A stretch of DNA of 64,000 nt, from positions 6,841-70,840 of the forward strand of contig NZ_CAMPJD010000017.1 in the NCBI RefSeq assembly GCF_946886695.1, written 5' to 3'. This document shows positions 48,414 through 59,456 of this stretch, one piece after another (within the stretch, counting starts at the first letter, position 1; each line of letters starts with the position of its first letter). The translations under genes and the position numbers were made by a program. The notes beneath the pieces are model-generated. The model was not told the origin of the DNA. It saw nothing but the letters and a program-made list of their open reading frames with translations, and did no database searches. Source of the DNA: an uncultured Pseudoxanthomonas sp. Lineage in GTDB: Bacteria > Pseudomonadota > Gammaproteobacteria > Xanthomonadales > Xanthomonadaceae.

Positions 48414-48815
48414 GTTGACTGCCGCTTGCCCACCCCCGTCGCCTGCCCGCCATATCCACCGCCGGCCGGGCCGCAGCACCGCGCACCCTTCATCCAATCC
48501 CGCCGGCGACCCGTGGCTCTCTGAAGCGAGAGCCTCGAAGAAAATGTGCTGTGCATCACGGAATGATGACGCTGAACGTCACTCTTTGACCCCTCCTTCA
48601 CGTGCCTCTCGTGGACGGGTGCCGACCTGACATCAAACACATTCAGGACAATCAGACACTATTGCGCCTTATTTCAACTAGTTCGCGCATAGTTGTTCAT
48701 ATTTATTTACATAGAATGAACTGAATACAAGTTCTGTTGTCCCTAACTCGGATGACTGGGAGAACTGGCAGAGTTTTTGCTTTAACCAGCGCAACGGACT
48801 ACGCAACCGCGCCGC
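48414..48815 (+). promoter_or_regulatory. AT-rich leader region upstream of pgaA
   Basis: About 400 bp without a supportable gene. The part 48650-48760 is strikingly AT-rich for this genome and contains GTTCAT...ATGAAC (48695-48721) and CAACTAGTTCGCGCATAGTTG inverted repeats. These are probably promoter and regulator sites for pgaABCD. No convincing -35/-10 pair at normal spacing was found. Confidence 0.5.
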
Positions 48816-50894
48816 GTGACAGGCCCCCACTTGAATCTCCGGTTCTTCCCCCTCCCCCTCGCCCTGGCGTGTGCCACGGGTTTGTCCCTGCACCCCCTCG
48901 CCCTCCAGGCCGCGCCTGCGGAAACGCGGACGGTGTCTCGCCAAGCCCAGCTGGACGATGCCACGCGCCTGCGTGACCAGCGTCAATGGCTCTCGGCCCT
49001 CGCGATCTATGAGCGTCTGTTGTCCGCAGCTCCCTCGGACGAGGAGGCCTACCGGCTGCGCACGTTGACGCTGGCGGATCTCGGCAACGCCGAACGCGCA
49101 TGGCAGCTTTATCGCGCTCGCCCGGCCATCTTCAGCGGGGCCGAAGCCGCGCGCATCGAGAATGACCGCTTGGCCCGCACGATCGTCTGGGGAGGCCTCT
49201 ACGCACAGGACACGGCATCCCGGCTGGATGAAATGAAGCAGGCCGAACGCTTGATGGCGGAGCACCTTGCCAGCCTGACCCCGGCGCAGCGCGCCGAAGC
49301 CACGCGTCCACGCCTGGACACGCTGGTGATCCTGAATACGCTGGAAAAGCACGATGAAGTCGTGGCGGCATACCGTGCACTTCTTGCCGATGGCGTGGAA
49401 GTGCCTCCCTACGCTCTGGCCAAGGTCGGCGATTCGCTGCTGGCCACGCGCCAACCGGAGGAAGCCGCCGCGGCGCTCGAGATTTCGCTGGCGGCGATGC
49501 CTGGCGAGTTCGATATCCAACTGCTGCTGGCGTATGCCTATCTGGAATCGGAGCAGCACGCGCGCGCGCTGGCGATGCTGGATGCCCTGTCCAAGTCCAA
49601 CGAGCCTTGGCCACGTGCCGCAGGCGCGCGCCTTGGCCACCAGAACTGGCACCGCTTCGAAGCCGACACCAATCACGCGATGGTGACGGCGTACGGCAAC
49701 CGCCTGCAGGAAGCCCAGGTGGCGCTCGAAGCGCTCGCATCCGTGGCGCCGAACAACGCCGGCCTGCAATCACGGCTTGGCAATGTCTTCGGCATGCGCG
49801 GCTGGAGCGAGCGCGCCCTGGAACGCCAGCGCATGGCGATGACGCTGGATCCGCGCAGCACCGAAGCCCGTATCGGCGCCACCGAATCCCTGCTCGCGCT
49901 CGACCGCGTGGGCGATGCCCGCCTGCTTCACGACGCGCTGCTGGAACAGTTTCCTGGCAACACCCACGTGCAGCGCCTGGACCGCTACTGGAATGCGCAC
50001 CTGGGTTGGCGCGGCCGCGCATGGGCCGCTGCGGGACGCAGTGACGCCGAAGGCACGACGACTGCATCGCCGCTGGGAAATCGCGACGGCGAGTACGGGG
50101 CGTACGTAGAGAGCCCGATGCTGGCTGATCGCTGGCGCGTGACCGCGCAGGCCAGCGATGCCTGGGCTGATTTCCAGGGCGAACGCGTGCATGCCCGCTA
50201 CGCCGGCATGGGCATGCTCTACGCACACGACCGGCTGTCGCTGGAAGCACAAGCACTGCGCCCGAACGACCGGTACCTCGACGACACCGCCGTCGGAATG
50301 CGTGCCGGGTGGCGTTTCGGCGACACCGTGTCGGCCAGCGCCGCTGTCTTCCACGCGGACCCGGAAGCATCACTGCAGGCGCGCCGTAGCGGGATCGGGG
50401 CGGACAGCTGGCAGGCCGGGCTGGTGTGGTCGCCTTCGGAACAGGGGCAACTGGGTGCGCGCTACAAGCACTGGGACTACGACGACGGCAATCGACGCCA
50501 GGAGCTGGGTGTGTACGGCCAGCACAGGTGGATCACGCGACCGCACCTGTTGGTCGACATGATCGGCGACGCGTACGCATCGCGGGGCAGTCACGACGAA
50601 GCTCCCTATTTCAATCCTTCGGAGGATCGCGCATTCAACGCCGGCGTCCGCGTCGATCACGTCGCGTGGCGCCGTTACGAGCGCCACCTGCGGCAGCGCC
50701 TGGAGATCACCGCCGGCAGCTATTGGCAGGAAGGCCATGGCAGTGCATGGGTACCGCGCGCCAGCTACCGGCACGAATGGAAGTTGGCCATGGGTCACGT
50801 GCTGGATTACGGAATCGCCTGGTCGCGCCCCGTCTACGACGGCCAGCGCGAGCAGCGTGTGACGCTGGACATCGAATACCGGTGGGGAGAATGA
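48816..50894 (+). CDS. pgaA: PgaA-like outer membrane PNAG export porin, 692 aa
   Basis: The signal peptide (FFPLPLALACATGLSLHPLALQA) is followed by periplasmic TPR-like helices (for example SALAIYERLLSAAPSDEEAYRLRTL and ALAMLDALSKSNEPWPRAAG) to about residue 400. The C-terminal outer-membrane beta barrel ends in VTLDIEYRWGE. It exports poly-beta-1,6-N-acetylglucosamine after PgaB processing. The GTG 48816 start is weak; TTG 48831 is an alternative. The stop overlaps the pgaB start region. Order pgaA-B-C-D is as in E. coli. Confidence 0.9.
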   Translation: MTGPHLNLRFFPLPLALACATGLSLHPLALQAAPAETRTVSRQAQLDDATRLRDQRQWLSALAIYERLLSAAPSDEEAYRLRTLTLADLGNAERAWQLYRARPAIFSGAEAARIENDRLARTIVWGGLYAQDTASRLDEMKQAERLMAEHLASLTPAQRAEATRPRLDTLVILNTLEKHDEVVAAYRALLADGVEVPPYALAKVGDSLLATRQPEEAAAALEISLAAMPGEFDIQLLLAYAYLESEQHARALAMLDALSKSNEPWPRAAGARLGHQNWHRFEADTNHAMVTAYGNRLQEAQVALEALASVAPNNAGLQSRLGNVFGMRGWSERALERQRMAMTLDPRSTEARIGATESLLALDRVGDARLLHDALLEQFPGNTHVQRLDRYWNAHLGWRGRAWAAAGRSDAEGTTTASPLGNRDGEYGAYVESPMLADRWRVTAQASDAWADFQGERVHARYAGMGMLYAHDRLSLEAQALRPNDRYLDDTAVGMRAGWRFGDTVSASAAVFHADPEASLQARRSGIGADSWQAGLVWSPSEQGQLGARYKHWDYDDGNRRQELGVYGQHRWITRPHLLVDMIGDAYASRGSHDEAPYFNPSEDRAFNAGVRVDHVAWRRYERHLRQRLEITAGSYWQEGHGSAWVPRASYRHEWKLAMGHVLDYGIAWSRPVYDGQREQRVTLDIEYRWGE

Positions 50895-50896
50895 GC

Positions 50897-52801
50897 ATGG
50901 CAAGCATCCTCGACAACCTGCTCCTGCGGGCGTGCCTGTCGCTGTTCGCGCTACTGCCCTTCGCGGCCTTCGCAGGCGATACCGCACCCGCCACGAGCAC
51001 CGTGGAGGTGGCCGGCGAACGCTTGCTGGTGCTCAGCTACCACGACATCCGCGACGATGTCGCCCGAAAAGGTGACCCGGATGGCTACGCAGTCAGCACG
51101 CAGAACTTTGCCGCCCACCTGGACTGGCTTTCGGGCCACGACTATCACCCGGTCAGCCTGGGAGAGGTGCTGGCGGCCTCGCGTGGCGAGCGCGCATTGC
51201 CCGACAAGGCCGTGCTGCTGACCTTCGACGATGGACTGCGCAGCGTGTATACGCATGCGTTCCCGCTGCTGCGTGCCTACGGTTACCCGGCCCTGGTCGC
51301 GGTGGTGACGGACTGGGTGGACCTGCCGGCTAACCGGCAGGTGGACTACGGCCCCCGCATGTTCACGCACGATGATTTCCTCACCTGGGCACAACTACGT
51401 GAAATGCAGGCGACCGGACTGATCGAAGTCGCATCGCACAGCCATGATCTGCACCACGGCCTGCAGTCGAACCCCCAGGGCAACTCGACCCCGGCGGCGA
51501 TCACACGCCGCTACGACGCGACGGCCCGCCGTTACGAGAGCGAAGGCGAATACCGCGCGCGCATCCGTGCCGACCTGGAGGCGAGTGCCGACACGCTGCA
51601 GCGCGAACTGGGCGTGCGTCCGCGCGCCATCGTCTGGCCATATGCGGCGTACAACAGCGTCAGCAACGACATCGCCGAAACGCTGGGCATGCCGGTGTCC
51701 TTCGATCTTGAAGGCCGCGAACAGAAGGTCGGCAGCGATCTGCATGGGCTGGCGCGCCTGCTGCTGAGCGATAACCCGAGCATCGGCGACCTCGCCTACG
51801 AATTGCGCCATGACGAGGACGTTGCCGGCGTCCGCGCCATGCAGGTCGACCTGGATTACGTCTACGACGCCGATCCCGCGCAGCTGGATCGCAACCTCGA
51901 TGCGCTTCTGGAGCGGGTCAAGCGCATCGGCCCGACCCATGTGTTCCTGCAGGCTTTCGCCGATCCCGACGGCAACGGTTCCGCCGATGCACTGTACTTC
52001 CCCAACCGCCACCTGCCAGTCCGCGCGGACCTGTTCAACCGCGTGGCCTGGCAACTGCGCACGCGGACGGGGGTGAAGGTGCTGGCGTGGCTGCCGGTAC
52101 TCGGCTTCGAGCCGCAGGACGCAACACAGCGCCGGGCGCTGGCACTGCCGGAGCGCAAGGGCGACATCTTCCGGCTGGACCCCTCCAATCCCCGCGCCCG
52201 CGCACTGATCAGCGACATCTACGAAGACCTGGCCATCGCCAGCTACTTCGAGGGGCTGCTGTTCCATGACGATGCCTACCTGCGCGACGACGAGCTCCCG
52301 CGGCTCGGTGGTTCCGACACGCGCGCGCAGTTGCTGGTCGACTTCACCCATGAGTTGAAGCGCTCCGCCGAGCGCTGGCGGCCGAAGCTGCTGACGGTCC
52401 GCAACCTTTACGCACGCACCGTGCTGGAACCCGAGAGCCAGCAATGGTTCGGCCAGCGCCTGGACACCTTCCTCACGGCCTACGACTACACCGCGCTGAT
52501 GGCGATGCCGTGGATGGAAGGCGAACATCGGCGGCCGGAGGCATGGATGCGCGAGCTGGCCGACGCGGTGCGCGCGCACGACCCGGCGTTCAGAAAAACG
52601 CTGTTCGAACTGCAGACGCGCGACTGGCGCGCCGGCACGCCGATCCCCGGCGACACGTTGCAGGCCCTGGTGCGGCAATTGCAAGCCGACGGCGTACGGC
52701 ACCTGGGCTGGTACCCGGACGACTTCATCGGCAACCAGCCGCGCCTCCCGGATGTGCGCGGCACCCTGTCCTCGCGCAGCTTTCCTTACGAGGAACGGTG
52801 A
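50897..52801 (+). CDS. pgaB: PgaB-like PNAG N-deacetylase/hydrolase, 634 aa
   Basis: The N-terminal polysaccharide deacetylase (CE4-like) domain has LVLSYHDIRDD, LLTFDDGLRSV and EVASHSHDLHH, giving the metal Asp/His set. The C-terminal half is the GH-like PNAG-binding domain with THVFLQAFADPDGNG and ALYFPNRHLPVRADLFNRV. ATG 50897 lies 7 bp after GGGGAG; ATG 50891 overlaps the pgaA stop but is too close to the site. Unlike E. coli PgaB there is no lipobox Cys: the signal ends FAAFAGD, so the protein should be soluble in the periplasm. Confidence 0.9.
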   Translation: MASILDNLLLRACLSLFALLPFAAFAGDTAPATSTVEVAGERLLVLSYHDIRDDVARKGDPDGYAVSTQNFAAHLDWLSGHDYHPVSLGEVLAASRGERALPDKAVLLTFDDGLRSVYTHAFPLLRAYGYPALVAVVTDWVDLPANRQVDYGPRMFTHDDFLTWAQLREMQATGLIEVASHSHDLHHGLQSNPQGNSTPAAITRRYDATARRYESEGEYRARIRADLEASADTLQRELGVRPRAIVWPYAAYNSVSNDIAETLGMPVSFDLEGREQKVGSDLHGLARLLLSDNPSIGDLAYELRHDEDVAGVRAMQVDLDYVYDADPAQLDRNLDALLERVKRIGPTHVFLQAFADPDGNGSADALYFPNRHLPVRADLFNRVAWQLRTRTGVKVLAWLPVLGFEPQDATQRRALALPERKGDIFRLDPSNPRARALISDIYEDLAIASYFEGLLFHDDAYLRDDELPRLGGSDTRAQLLVDFTHELKRSAERWRPKLLTVRNLYARTVLEPESQQWFGQRLDTFLTAYDYTALMAMPWMEGEHRRPEAWMRELADAVRAHDPAFRKTLFELQTRDWRAGTPIPGDTLQALVRQLQADGVRHLGWYPDDFIGNQPRLPDVRGTLSSRSFPYEER

Positions 52802-54048
52802 TGGCCCCGCTACTAGACGCACTGTTCCAGTTCGCGTTCCTGTACCCCATCGTGATGTCCTTCTTCTGGATGTCCGGCGGGCTGTACTACTACTTCCGCC
52901 GCGAACGGCATGCGCGTCCGCGCAACGACCCGCCGCCGATGACCGTGATGCCGTTCGCCACCCTGCTGATCCCCTGCCACAACGAGGGCGACAACGTCGA
53001 CGACACCATCGGCGCAGCGCTCGCGCAGCAGTACCCCGACTTCGAGGTCATCGCCATCAACGACGGCAGCCGCGATGACACGGGCGAGCGCTTGAACGCG
53101 CTGGCCGCCGTGCACCCGCGTCTCCGGGTGATCCATCTGGACCGCAACCTCGGCAAGGCGAACGCGCTGCGCATGGGCGCTCTGGCGGCACGCAGTGAAT
53201 ACCTGGTCTGCATTGACGGCGACGCGCTGCTGGACGAGTACGCCACCCATTGGATCATCTGGCACCTGACGTCCGGACCGCGCGTCGGCGCGGTGACCGG
53301 CAATCCACGCATCCGCAACCGGTCCACCCTGCTGGGGCGCCTGCAGGTGGGTGAGTTCTCTTCGATCATCGGCATGATCAAGCGTGCGCAACGGGTGTAC
53401 GGGCGCATCTTCACCGTGTCGGGCGTGATCAGCGGCTTCCGTCGCACCGCCCTGCACCGTATCGGCTATTGGGCCGACGACATGGTGACGGAGGACATCG
53501 ACATCAGCTGGCGCCTCCAACTCGATCACTGGGACATCCGTTACGAGCCCAACGCACTGTGTTTCATCCTGATGCCGGAAACGCTGAAGGGTCTCTGGCG
53601 CCAGCGCCTGCGGTGGGCACAGGGCGGCGTTGAAGTACTGCTCCGCCACAGCGTGGGCATGTTCAGCTGGCGCAAGCGGCGCATGTGGGCCGTGCTGCTC
53701 GAGTACCTGCTGAGCGTGGGCTGGGCGTACACCATGCTGCTCATCATGCTGTTATGGGCGTTGGGAAAATTCGTCGCACTGCCGCCTTCGCTGTACGTAC
53801 ACACCCTGCTGCCTTCGTGGCATGGAGTGATCCTGGCGCTGATCTGCATGTTGCAGTTCGCCAGCAGCATCGTCATTGACCGACGCTACGAGACCGCGGT
53901 GGGACGCAACTACTTCTGGATGATCTGGTACCCGATGGCGTACTGGATGCTGAGTCTGTTCACCACCGTGGTGGCTGTGCCCAAAACGCTGATGCGTCGT
54001 CGGCGTGGTCGCGCCACGTGGGTGAGCCCTGACAGGGGAATACGATGA
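52801..54048 (+). CDS. pgaC: PgaC-like poly-N-acetylglucosamine synthase, 415 aa
   Basis: A GT2 glycosyltransferase in the inner membrane: one N-terminal helix, a cytosolic catalytic domain with LLIPCHNEGDNV, VIAINDGSRDDT, CIDGDALLD, VTEDIDISW (TED catalytic base) and RQRLRWAQGG, then C-terminal membrane helices. It polymerises UDP-GlcNAc and requires PgaD and c-di-GMP in E. coli. Start overlaps the pgaB stop (TGATG). Confidence 0.94.
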   Translation: MAPLLDALFQFAFLYPIVMSFFWMSGGLYYYFRRERHARPRNDPPPMTVMPFATLLIPCHNEGDNVDDTIGAALAQQYPDFEVIAINDGSRDDTGERLNALAAVHPRLRVIHLDRNLGKANALRMGALAARSEYLVCIDGDALLDEYATHWIIWHLTSGPRVGAVTGNPRIRNRSTLLGRLQVGEFSSIIGMIKRAQRVYGRIFTVSGVISGFRRTALHRIGYWADDMVTEDIDISWRLQLDHWDIRYEPNALCFILMPETLKGLWRQRLRWAQGGVEVLLRHSVGMFSWRKRRMWAVLLEYLLSVGWAYTMLLIMLLWALGKFVALPPSLYVHTLLPSWHGVILALICMLQFASSIVIDRRYETAVGRNYFWMIWYPMAYWMLSLFTTVVAVPKTLMRRRRGRATWVSPDRGIR

Positions 54049-54500
54049 AGTTCGATTCACGTCTGATCCGCAAACCGATGAAGCAGCCAAGGCTGCAACG
54101 CGCAGCCTGGGGCTTCGTCACGCTGGGGTTCTGGATGGTTTACGTTTACCTGTGGACGCCGCTGGCGACGCTGCTGCTTTGGCTGCTCGGTTTCCGCACG
54201 GCATTCTTCGAGCTTTACGTGCGCGAGCACGCCATCGAGCCATTCCTGCTCTTCTCCCTGCCGCTACTGGCGGTGGCTTGTGCGCTGATGCTGATCGCGT
54301 GGGCCGAGTACAACCGGCTGCGCTTCAGCCGGGTGGACCGCCGCAGCCAGCCGCGCAGCGCTACCCTGCCGGACGTGGCACAGGCTCTCGGCGCGCCGCA
54401 GGCCGTCGCGCGGGCGCTGGTGCAAGGCAAGATCACCGTACTGCACATGGGCGAGGATGCCTGTCCGCACGGCTTCACTGCGATCGCCGATCCAGGCTGA
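54045..54500 (+). CDS. pgaD: PgaD-like PNAG synthase accessory protein, 151 aa
   Basis: Two membrane helices (GFVTLGFWMVYVYLWTPLATLLLWLLGF and FLLFSLPLLAVACALMLIAWAEYNRL) with short cytosolic ends. PgaD joins PgaC to form the c-di-GMP-sensing synthase. It overlaps pgaC by ATGA. It ends 9 bp before the convergent proA stop, with no terminator between. Confidence 0.88.
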   Translation: MKFDSRLIRKPMKQPRLQRAAWGFVTLGFWMVYVYLWTPLATLLLWLLGFRTAFFELYVREHAIEPFLLFSLPLLAVACALMLIAWAEYNRLRFSRVDRRSQPRSATLPDVAQALGAPQAVARALVQGKITVLHMGEDACPHGFTAIADPG

Positions 54501-54509
54501 TCGACACCA

Positions 54510-55772
54510 TCAGAGCAGGTCCGGGTGCCGTACCTGCCCCTCGCCGCGCACCACGAACCGCTCGATGGTGAGCGCTTCCAGACCCATGGGCCCGTAGGAA
54601 TGCAAGCGGGTGGTCGAAATGCCGATCTCCGCACCCAGCCCGAGTTCGCCGCCATCGGAGAAGCGCGAGGAGGCGTTGACCATCACCACGGCGGACCGCA
54701 ATGCATTGAGGAACCGCTCCGCGTGTGCGGGATCGCGGGTCACGATGACTTCGGTGTGATCGGAGGTATGGCGGCGGATGTGGGCAATGGCGGCCTCCAG
54801 GTCGTCGACCACACCGACCGCGATCACCAGGTCGAGGAACTCGGCGGCGAAGTCCTCCTCGGTCGCGGCAACGGCATCCGGCACGAAGGCCCTGCCCGCC
54901 TCGTCCACGCGCACCTCGACGCCGCGCGCGCACAGCGCGGCGACCGCACGCGGCAGGAAGCCAGGCGCAATGTCCCGATGGACCAGCAGCGTCTCCAGCG
55001 AATTGCAAGCCGATGGACGCGACACCTTGCCGTCGAGCAGCAGGTCCAGCGCCAGGTCCTCGTCGGCGCCGGCATCCACGTACTGGTGGCAGACGCCCTT
55101 GTAGTGCTTGATCACCGGCACGCGCGCGTGTTCGGCGACGAAACGGATGAGTCCCTCGCCCCCGCGCGGGATCACCAGGTCGACGATGTCGTTCAACTGG
55201 ATCAGTTCGAGAATGGTGTCGCGGCGCAGGTCTTCGACGAGGGTCAGCACGGCCTCGGGCAATCCGGCCTCGCGCAGTGCCCGCTTCAGCGACGCCGCGA
55301 TGGCGGTGTTGGAATGGATCGCTTCCGAGCCACCGCGCAGGATCACCGCGTTGCCCGCCTTCAGGCATAGCGCCGCTGCGTCGGCGGTGACGTTCGGGCG
55401 CGCCTCGTAGATCATCGCGATCACGCCCAGCGGCACGCGCACGCGTTCGACATGGATCCCGTTGGGCCGGTCGTAGGCGCGGGTGACCTGGCCGACAGGG
55501 TCCGGAAGCTCCGCGACTTCGCGCACGGCAGCGGCGATGCCCTGCAGGCGTGCCGCATCCAGACGCAGGCGGTCCAGCATGGCGCTGCCGATGCCTTTCG
55601 CCGCTGCCGCTTCGATATCGCGTGCGTTGGCGGCCAGGATCGGCACTTCGTCGGCCAACAGCGCATCGGCCATCGCGCGCAGCAAGGCCGTCTTCGCCTG
55701 CGTGGACAACGTGGCGATGGACGTCGCCGCATCACGGCACTGCAGGGCTTGCTGGGTGATGGCGCCGGTCAT
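54510..55772 (-). CDS. proA: gamma-glutamyl phosphate reductase, 420 aa
   Basis: Second step of proline synthesis; an aldehyde dehydrogenase-fold enzyme using NADPH. The catalytic Cys is in [15 protein letters not shown], preceded by [21 protein letters not shown] and GSEAIHSN. The C-terminal signature [23 protein letters not shown] is present. ATG 55772 has GGGA at a good distance. GTG 55796, overlapping the proB stop, is an alternative with eight more residues. Confidence 0.94.
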   Translation of the reverse strand: MTGAITQQALQCRDAATSIATLSTQAKTALLRAMADALLADEVPILAANARDIEAAAAKGIGSAMLDRLRLDAARLQGIAAAVREVAELPDPVGQVTRAYDRPNGIHVERVRVPLGVIAMIYEARPNVTADAAALCLKAGNAVILRGGSEAIHSNTAIAASLKRALREAGLPEAVLTLVEDLRRDTILELIQLNDIVDLVIPRGGEGLIRFVAEHARVPVIKHYKGVCHQYVDAGADEDLALDLLLDGKVSRPSACNSLETLLVHRDIAPGFLPRAVAALCARGVEVRVDEAGRAFVPDAVAATEEDFAAEFLDLVIAVGVVDDLEAAIAHIRRHTSDHTEVIVTRDPAHAERFLNALRSAVVMVNASSRFSDGGELGLGAEIGISTTRLHSYGPMGLEALTIERFVVRGEGQVRHPDLL

Positions 55773-55792
55773 GCGGATTCCCGTGTTCGAGT

Positions 55793-56941
55793 TCACACCA
55801 GGACGAGGTCGTCGCGATGCACGACGTTCTCGCCGTAGGTGTAGCCGAGGATGCCTTCGATATCGCGCGAATGGCGCCGCGCGATGCGGCGGATGTCGAC
55901 CGCCGAGTACTGGCTGACGCCGCGCGCGATGCGATGGTCGCCCGTCTCGTCGCGCAGCACCAGCTCGACCATGTCGCCTCGGCGGAAGTCGCCCTCCGCC
56001 GTGGTCACGCCACCCGGCAACAGCGACGCCCCCTTCTGTCCCATCGCGTTCGCCGCACCGGTATCGACCACGATGGCGCCGGCTTCCACCGGCACGTTGC
56101 GCAGCCAGTACTTGCGCGCCGCGAGGCGGTTCTGCGCCGGGTGGAAGCGCGTGCCGAGCAATGCGCCGCGCGCGAGCGCGGACACGGTCAAGGCCTGCGT
56201 GCCATTGAACAGGAACGTCTCGATGCCGGCCGCCGCCGCCTTGGCCGCCGCCTCCAGCTTGGTATGCATGCCGCCGGTACCGACGCCGCTGCCGGTGCCA
56301 CCCGCCATGGCGAAGAACGCCGGCGTCAGCGCCTCGACGTCCATGATCGGACGCGCATCCGCGTGGGTGCGCGGGTTGGCGGTATAGAAGCCATCGATGT
56401 CGGTCGCGATGAACAATGCGTCGGCGTCGATCAGCGCCGCGACAACCGCAGCGAGATTATCGTTGTCGCCGAGCTTCAGTTCGTCGACGGAGACGGTGTC
56501 GTTCTCGTTGACCACCGGCAACGCGCCCAACGCCAGCAACTCTTGCAGCGTCGCGCGCGCGTTGAGGTAGCGACGGCGGTTGCGCAGGTCGTCGTGGGTC
56601 AGAAGCACCTGCGCCACGGGACGGTCGAAGAAACGCTGCCACAGCGCGATCAGCTGCGCCTGCCCCAGCGCCGCCAGTGCCTGACGCTCGGCCATGGCTA
56701 CGCCCGCCTGCGGCTTGCGGTGCAGCAGGCCGCGTCCGGCCGCGACCGCGCCGGAGGAAACGATCACCACTTCGCGCCCGGCAGCGATGCTGGACGACAC
56801 GAACTGCGCCAGGTTCAGCGCATGGCGAGGACTGAGCCCCTCGCCTTCCGCCGCCAGCAGGCTGCTGCCCACCTTGAGCACGGCGCGACGCCAGGCCGGC
56901 AACGGTTGTTCGGTGAACAGCGGCGGCGTGGCGAGGGTCAT
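55793..56941 (-). CDS. proB: glutamate 5-kinase, 382 aa
   Basis: First step of proline synthesis. The amino acid kinase domain has [29 protein letters not shown] and [21 protein letters not shown], with [18 protein letters not shown] at the ATP site. A C-terminal PUA domain ([25 protein letters not shown]) is present, as in feedback-inhibited enzymes. It lies 9 bp after yciI. Confidence 0.95.
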   Translation of the reverse strand: MTLATPPLFTEQPLPAWRRAVLKVGSSLLAAEGEGLSPRHALNLAQFVSSSIAAGREVVIVSSGAVAAGRGLLHRKPQAGVAMAERQALAALGQAQLIALWQRFFDRPVAQVLLTHDDLRNRRRYLNARATLQELLALGALPVVNENDTVSVDELKLGDNDNLAAVVAALIDADALFIATDIDGFYTANPRTHADARPIMDVEALTPAFFAMAGGTGSGVGTGGMHTKLEAAAKAAAAGIETFLFNGTQALTVSALARGALLGTRFHPAQNRLAARKYWLRNVPVEAGAIVVDTGAANAMGQKGASLLPGGVTTAEGDFRRGDMVELVLRDETGDHRIARGVSQYSAVDIRRIARRHSRDIEGILGYTYGENVVHRDDLVLV

Positions 56942-56950
56942 GGTGTCAGC

Positions 56951-57208
56951 TCAGCGGGTGTTCCATTCGTACACGGTGAGATCGGAGGTGCCGGTCAGCG
57001 CCAGGGGATCGCGCGCGGCTATCGCCTTCGCTTCATCCAGAGAGGCGACGTTCACGAGCACGTAGGCGCCGCCTGTCCTGTCGCTGAAGCCACCGGTCAA
57101 CTCCAGTTGCCCGGCGGCGCGCAGTTCGTCGAGGAACGCGAGATGCGGCGCGATGACGGCATCGTCGAACGAAGGACGGCGCATCGCCATGACGAGGTAG
57201 CGCGTCAT
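56951..57208 (-). CDS. YciI-family protein, 85 aa
   Basis: A small dimeric ferredoxin-like fold protein. The pattern [32 protein letters not shown] and [22 protein letters not shown] is the YciI family, which has a conserved His (here in APHLAFL) and poorly known chemistry. It overlaps argH by 4 bp, so it is part of the arginine/proline operon. A role there is unproven. Confidence 0.88.
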   Translation of the reverse strand: MTRYLVMAMRRPSFDDAVIAPHLAFLDELRAAGQLELTGGFSDRTGGAYVLVNVASLDEAKAIAARDPLALTGTSDLTVYEWNTR

Positions 57209-58497
57209 AGCGCATCCCAGCGGGCGAGCAGTTCATCCAGACGCAGATCGGCAGCGGCGCCGGGCGACACGCGCGCGGCGAGGCTGCCTTCGGGCGTGCG
57301 GCCTTGTCCCGCGCTGTCGGCGGATGCGGCAGCCGCCTTGTAGGCCTCTCGGAACGGTACGCCCGCGACCGCAGCTTCGACCGCGACGTCGGTGGCGTAC
57401 ATGCCGGAATCGATAGCCGCACGCAGCCTGTCCCCGCGCCATTCCAGGTTCGCCAGCAACGCCGGCAGCAGTTCCAGGGCCGGCAATCCGCGACCGAAGC
57501 CATGGAAGATCGCGCCCTTGCTGGCCTGCAGGTCGCGGTGGTAACCCGAGGGCAGCGACAGCAGCTGTTCGATCTCGGTACGCGCGGCGGCGACACTGGC
57601 GTGGGTGGCGCGCATCAACTCGATGACGTCAGGATTGCGCTTGTTCGGCATGATCGAACTGCCGGTGGTGTACTGCGCCGGCAGCGCAACGAAGCCGAAC
57701 TCGGCGCTGGTGAACAGCGACAGGTCCCAGGCGATGCGGCGCAGGTCCAGCGTGGCGCCGCCCAGCGCTTCCAGCGCGGCGAGCTCGAACTTGCCGCGCG
57801 ACAGCTGCGCGTAGATCGGACTGACCTGCATGCGCGCGAAGCCGAGCGCGGCCGTGGTGTGCTCGCGGTCGAGCTTCAGGTTGACACCGTAGCCGGCGGC
57901 CGTGCCGAGCGGATTGGCGTCGACCAGTTTCAGCGTGTCGCGCGCGCGGGTGGTGTTGTCGATGAAGGCTTCCGCCCATCCCGCCCACCACATCCCGGCC
58001 GACGAGACGACGGCACGCTGGATATGGGTGTAGCCGGGCAGCGGCAGGTCGCGCTCGGCCTGCGCGCGGTCGAGCGCGACCTTGGCGATCTCGCGCGACA
58101 GCACCGCCACGCGGGCCAGTTTTTCCTTCAACCAGAGGCGCGTGGCGACCAGGATCTGGTCGTTTCGGCTGCGGCCGGTGTGGATCTTGCGACCGGCATC
58201 GCCGAGGCGCTCGGTCAGCCTCGCTTCGATGGCAGAGTGACCGTCTTCGAAACGTTCGTCCAGCACGAAATCGCCACGACGGAAATCCTCGGCAAGGGTC
58301 GCCAGTTCGCGTTTCAGTCCGACCAACTCGTCGCCGGACAGGATGCCGATGCGCTGCAGGCCTTCGGCATGCGCGGTGCTCGCCTGGATGTCGTGCAGGA
58401 AGAACTCGCGGTCCAGCACCACATCGTCGCCGGCCAGGAAACGCTGGATCTCCGCGTCCACCGCCACGCCGGGCTTCTGCCACAACAGATCACTCAT
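57205..58497 (-). CDS. argH: argininosuccinate lyase, 430 aa
   Basis: Last step of arginine synthesis. The signature [12 protein letters not shown] is present, with the catalytic Ser loop, plus HTGRSRNDQ and [13 protein letters not shown]. The protein begins [25 protein letters not shown], common to Xanthomonadaceae. Overlaps argC by 4 bp and yciI by 4 bp. Confidence 0.95.
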   Translation of the reverse strand: MSDLLWQKPGVAVDAEIQRFLAGDDVVLDREFFLHDIQASTAHAEGLQRIGILSGDELVGLKRELATLAEDFRRGDFVLDERFEDGHSAIEARLTERLGDAGRKIHTGRSRNDQILVATRLWLKEKLARVAVLSREIAKVALDRAQAERDLPLPGYTHIQRAVVSSAGMWWAGWAEAFIDNTTRARDTLKLVDANPLGTAAGYGVNLKLDREHTTAALGFARMQVSPIYAQLSRGKFELAALEALGGATLDLRRIAWDLSLFTSAEFGFVALPAQYTTGSSIMPNKRNPDVIELMRATHASVAAARTEIEQLLSLPSGYHRDLQASKGAIFHGFGRGLPALELLPALLANLEWRGDRLRAAIDSGMYATDVAVEAAVAGVPFREAYKAAAASADSAGQGRTPEGSLAARVSPGAAADLRLDELLARWDAL

Positions 58498-59456
58498 GCC
58501 GTCGTCTCCTGCGGAATGCTTTCCAGTTCATCGAACCCGAACGCCAGGTTGAGGTTCTGCATCCCCTGCGTCGCCGCGCCCTTGAGCAGGTTGTCCAGCG
58601 TCGCGACCACGACCAGGCGCTTGCCGCCGGGGGCAAGGGTGAAGCCACCGATCTCGACGCCGTGTTTGCCTGCAATGCGGCTGACCCACGGCGCTTCGTC
58701 GAGGACATGGACCAGCGGCTCATGCGCATAGCGTTCTCGATAGAGCGCGCGGATGTCGTCCACCTTGGTTGCCTGCTGCAGCCACAGGTTCACCGTCATG
58801 GTGATGCCACGGAAATGCGGCGCAACGTGCGGCATGAACTCCACGGGCACGCCCAGCTGGCGGCTGACTTCGCGCTCGTGCATGTGGTCGGTCAGCGCGT
58901 ACGGCATCAGGTTGTCGCGCAGCAGGTCGGTATTGTTCTTGTCCGACGGCGTGGTGCCCGCGCCGGAATAACCGGATACGCCGAAGCACTGCGGCGGACC
59001 CGCCAGCCGGTCGCGCAGCGGCGCGATGGCCAGCTGCATGGCGGTGGCGTAGCAGCCGGGATTGCTGATGCGCTTCTGGCCGGAGTACTTCTGCCGAGTG
59101 AGTTCCGGCAGGCCGTAGTACCAGCGCTCGTCGAAGCGGAAATCCGCCGACAGGTCGACCACGGTGGTGTCTGGCGCCTGCGCATCGATGGCCGCCACCA
59201 GCTCGGCCGCCTTGCCGTTGGGCAGTGCCAGGATCACCGCGTCGGCACCCTTCGAGCCGACCTGTTCGTGACTCAGGCTCTCGTAGCGCAGCTCACCAGT
59301 GAACCCTTCGATATGGTCGCTGACTTTCTGCCCGTCGAGCTCGCGCGAAGACACGAACGCCAGTTCGAAGTGCGGGTGGCGGGCGATCAGGCGGATCAAC
59401 TCGGCGCCGGTGTGGCCGCGGGCGCCGACGATGCCGACGGTCTTGGTGGTGCTCAT
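58494..59456 (-). CDS. argC: N-acetyl-gamma-glutamyl-phosphate reductase, 320 aa
   Basis: Reduces acetylglutamyl phosphate. The NADP loop is [17 protein letters not shown], the catalytic Cys lies in [15 protein letters not shown], and the His in [11 protein letters not shown] 59456 is chosen: it starts the Rossmann strand and overlaps the upstream GNAT gene stop. An upstream in-frame extension to 59516 lies inside that gene. Confidence 0.95.
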   Translation of the reverse strand: MSTTKTVGIVGARGHTGAELIRLIARHPHFELAFVSSRELDGQKVSDHIEGFTGELRYESLSHEQVGSKGADAVILALPNGKAAELVAAIDAQAPDTTVVDLSADFRFDERWYYGLPELTRQKYSGQKRISNPGCYATAMQLAIAPLRDRLAGPPQCFGVSGYSGAGTTPSDKNNTDLLRDNLMPYALTDHMHEREVSRQLGVPVEFMPHVAPHFRGITMTVNLWLQQATKVDDIRALYRERYAHEPLVHVLDEAPWVSRIAGKHGVEIGGFTLAPGGKRLVVVATLDNLLKGAATQGMQNLNLAFGFDELESIPQETTA

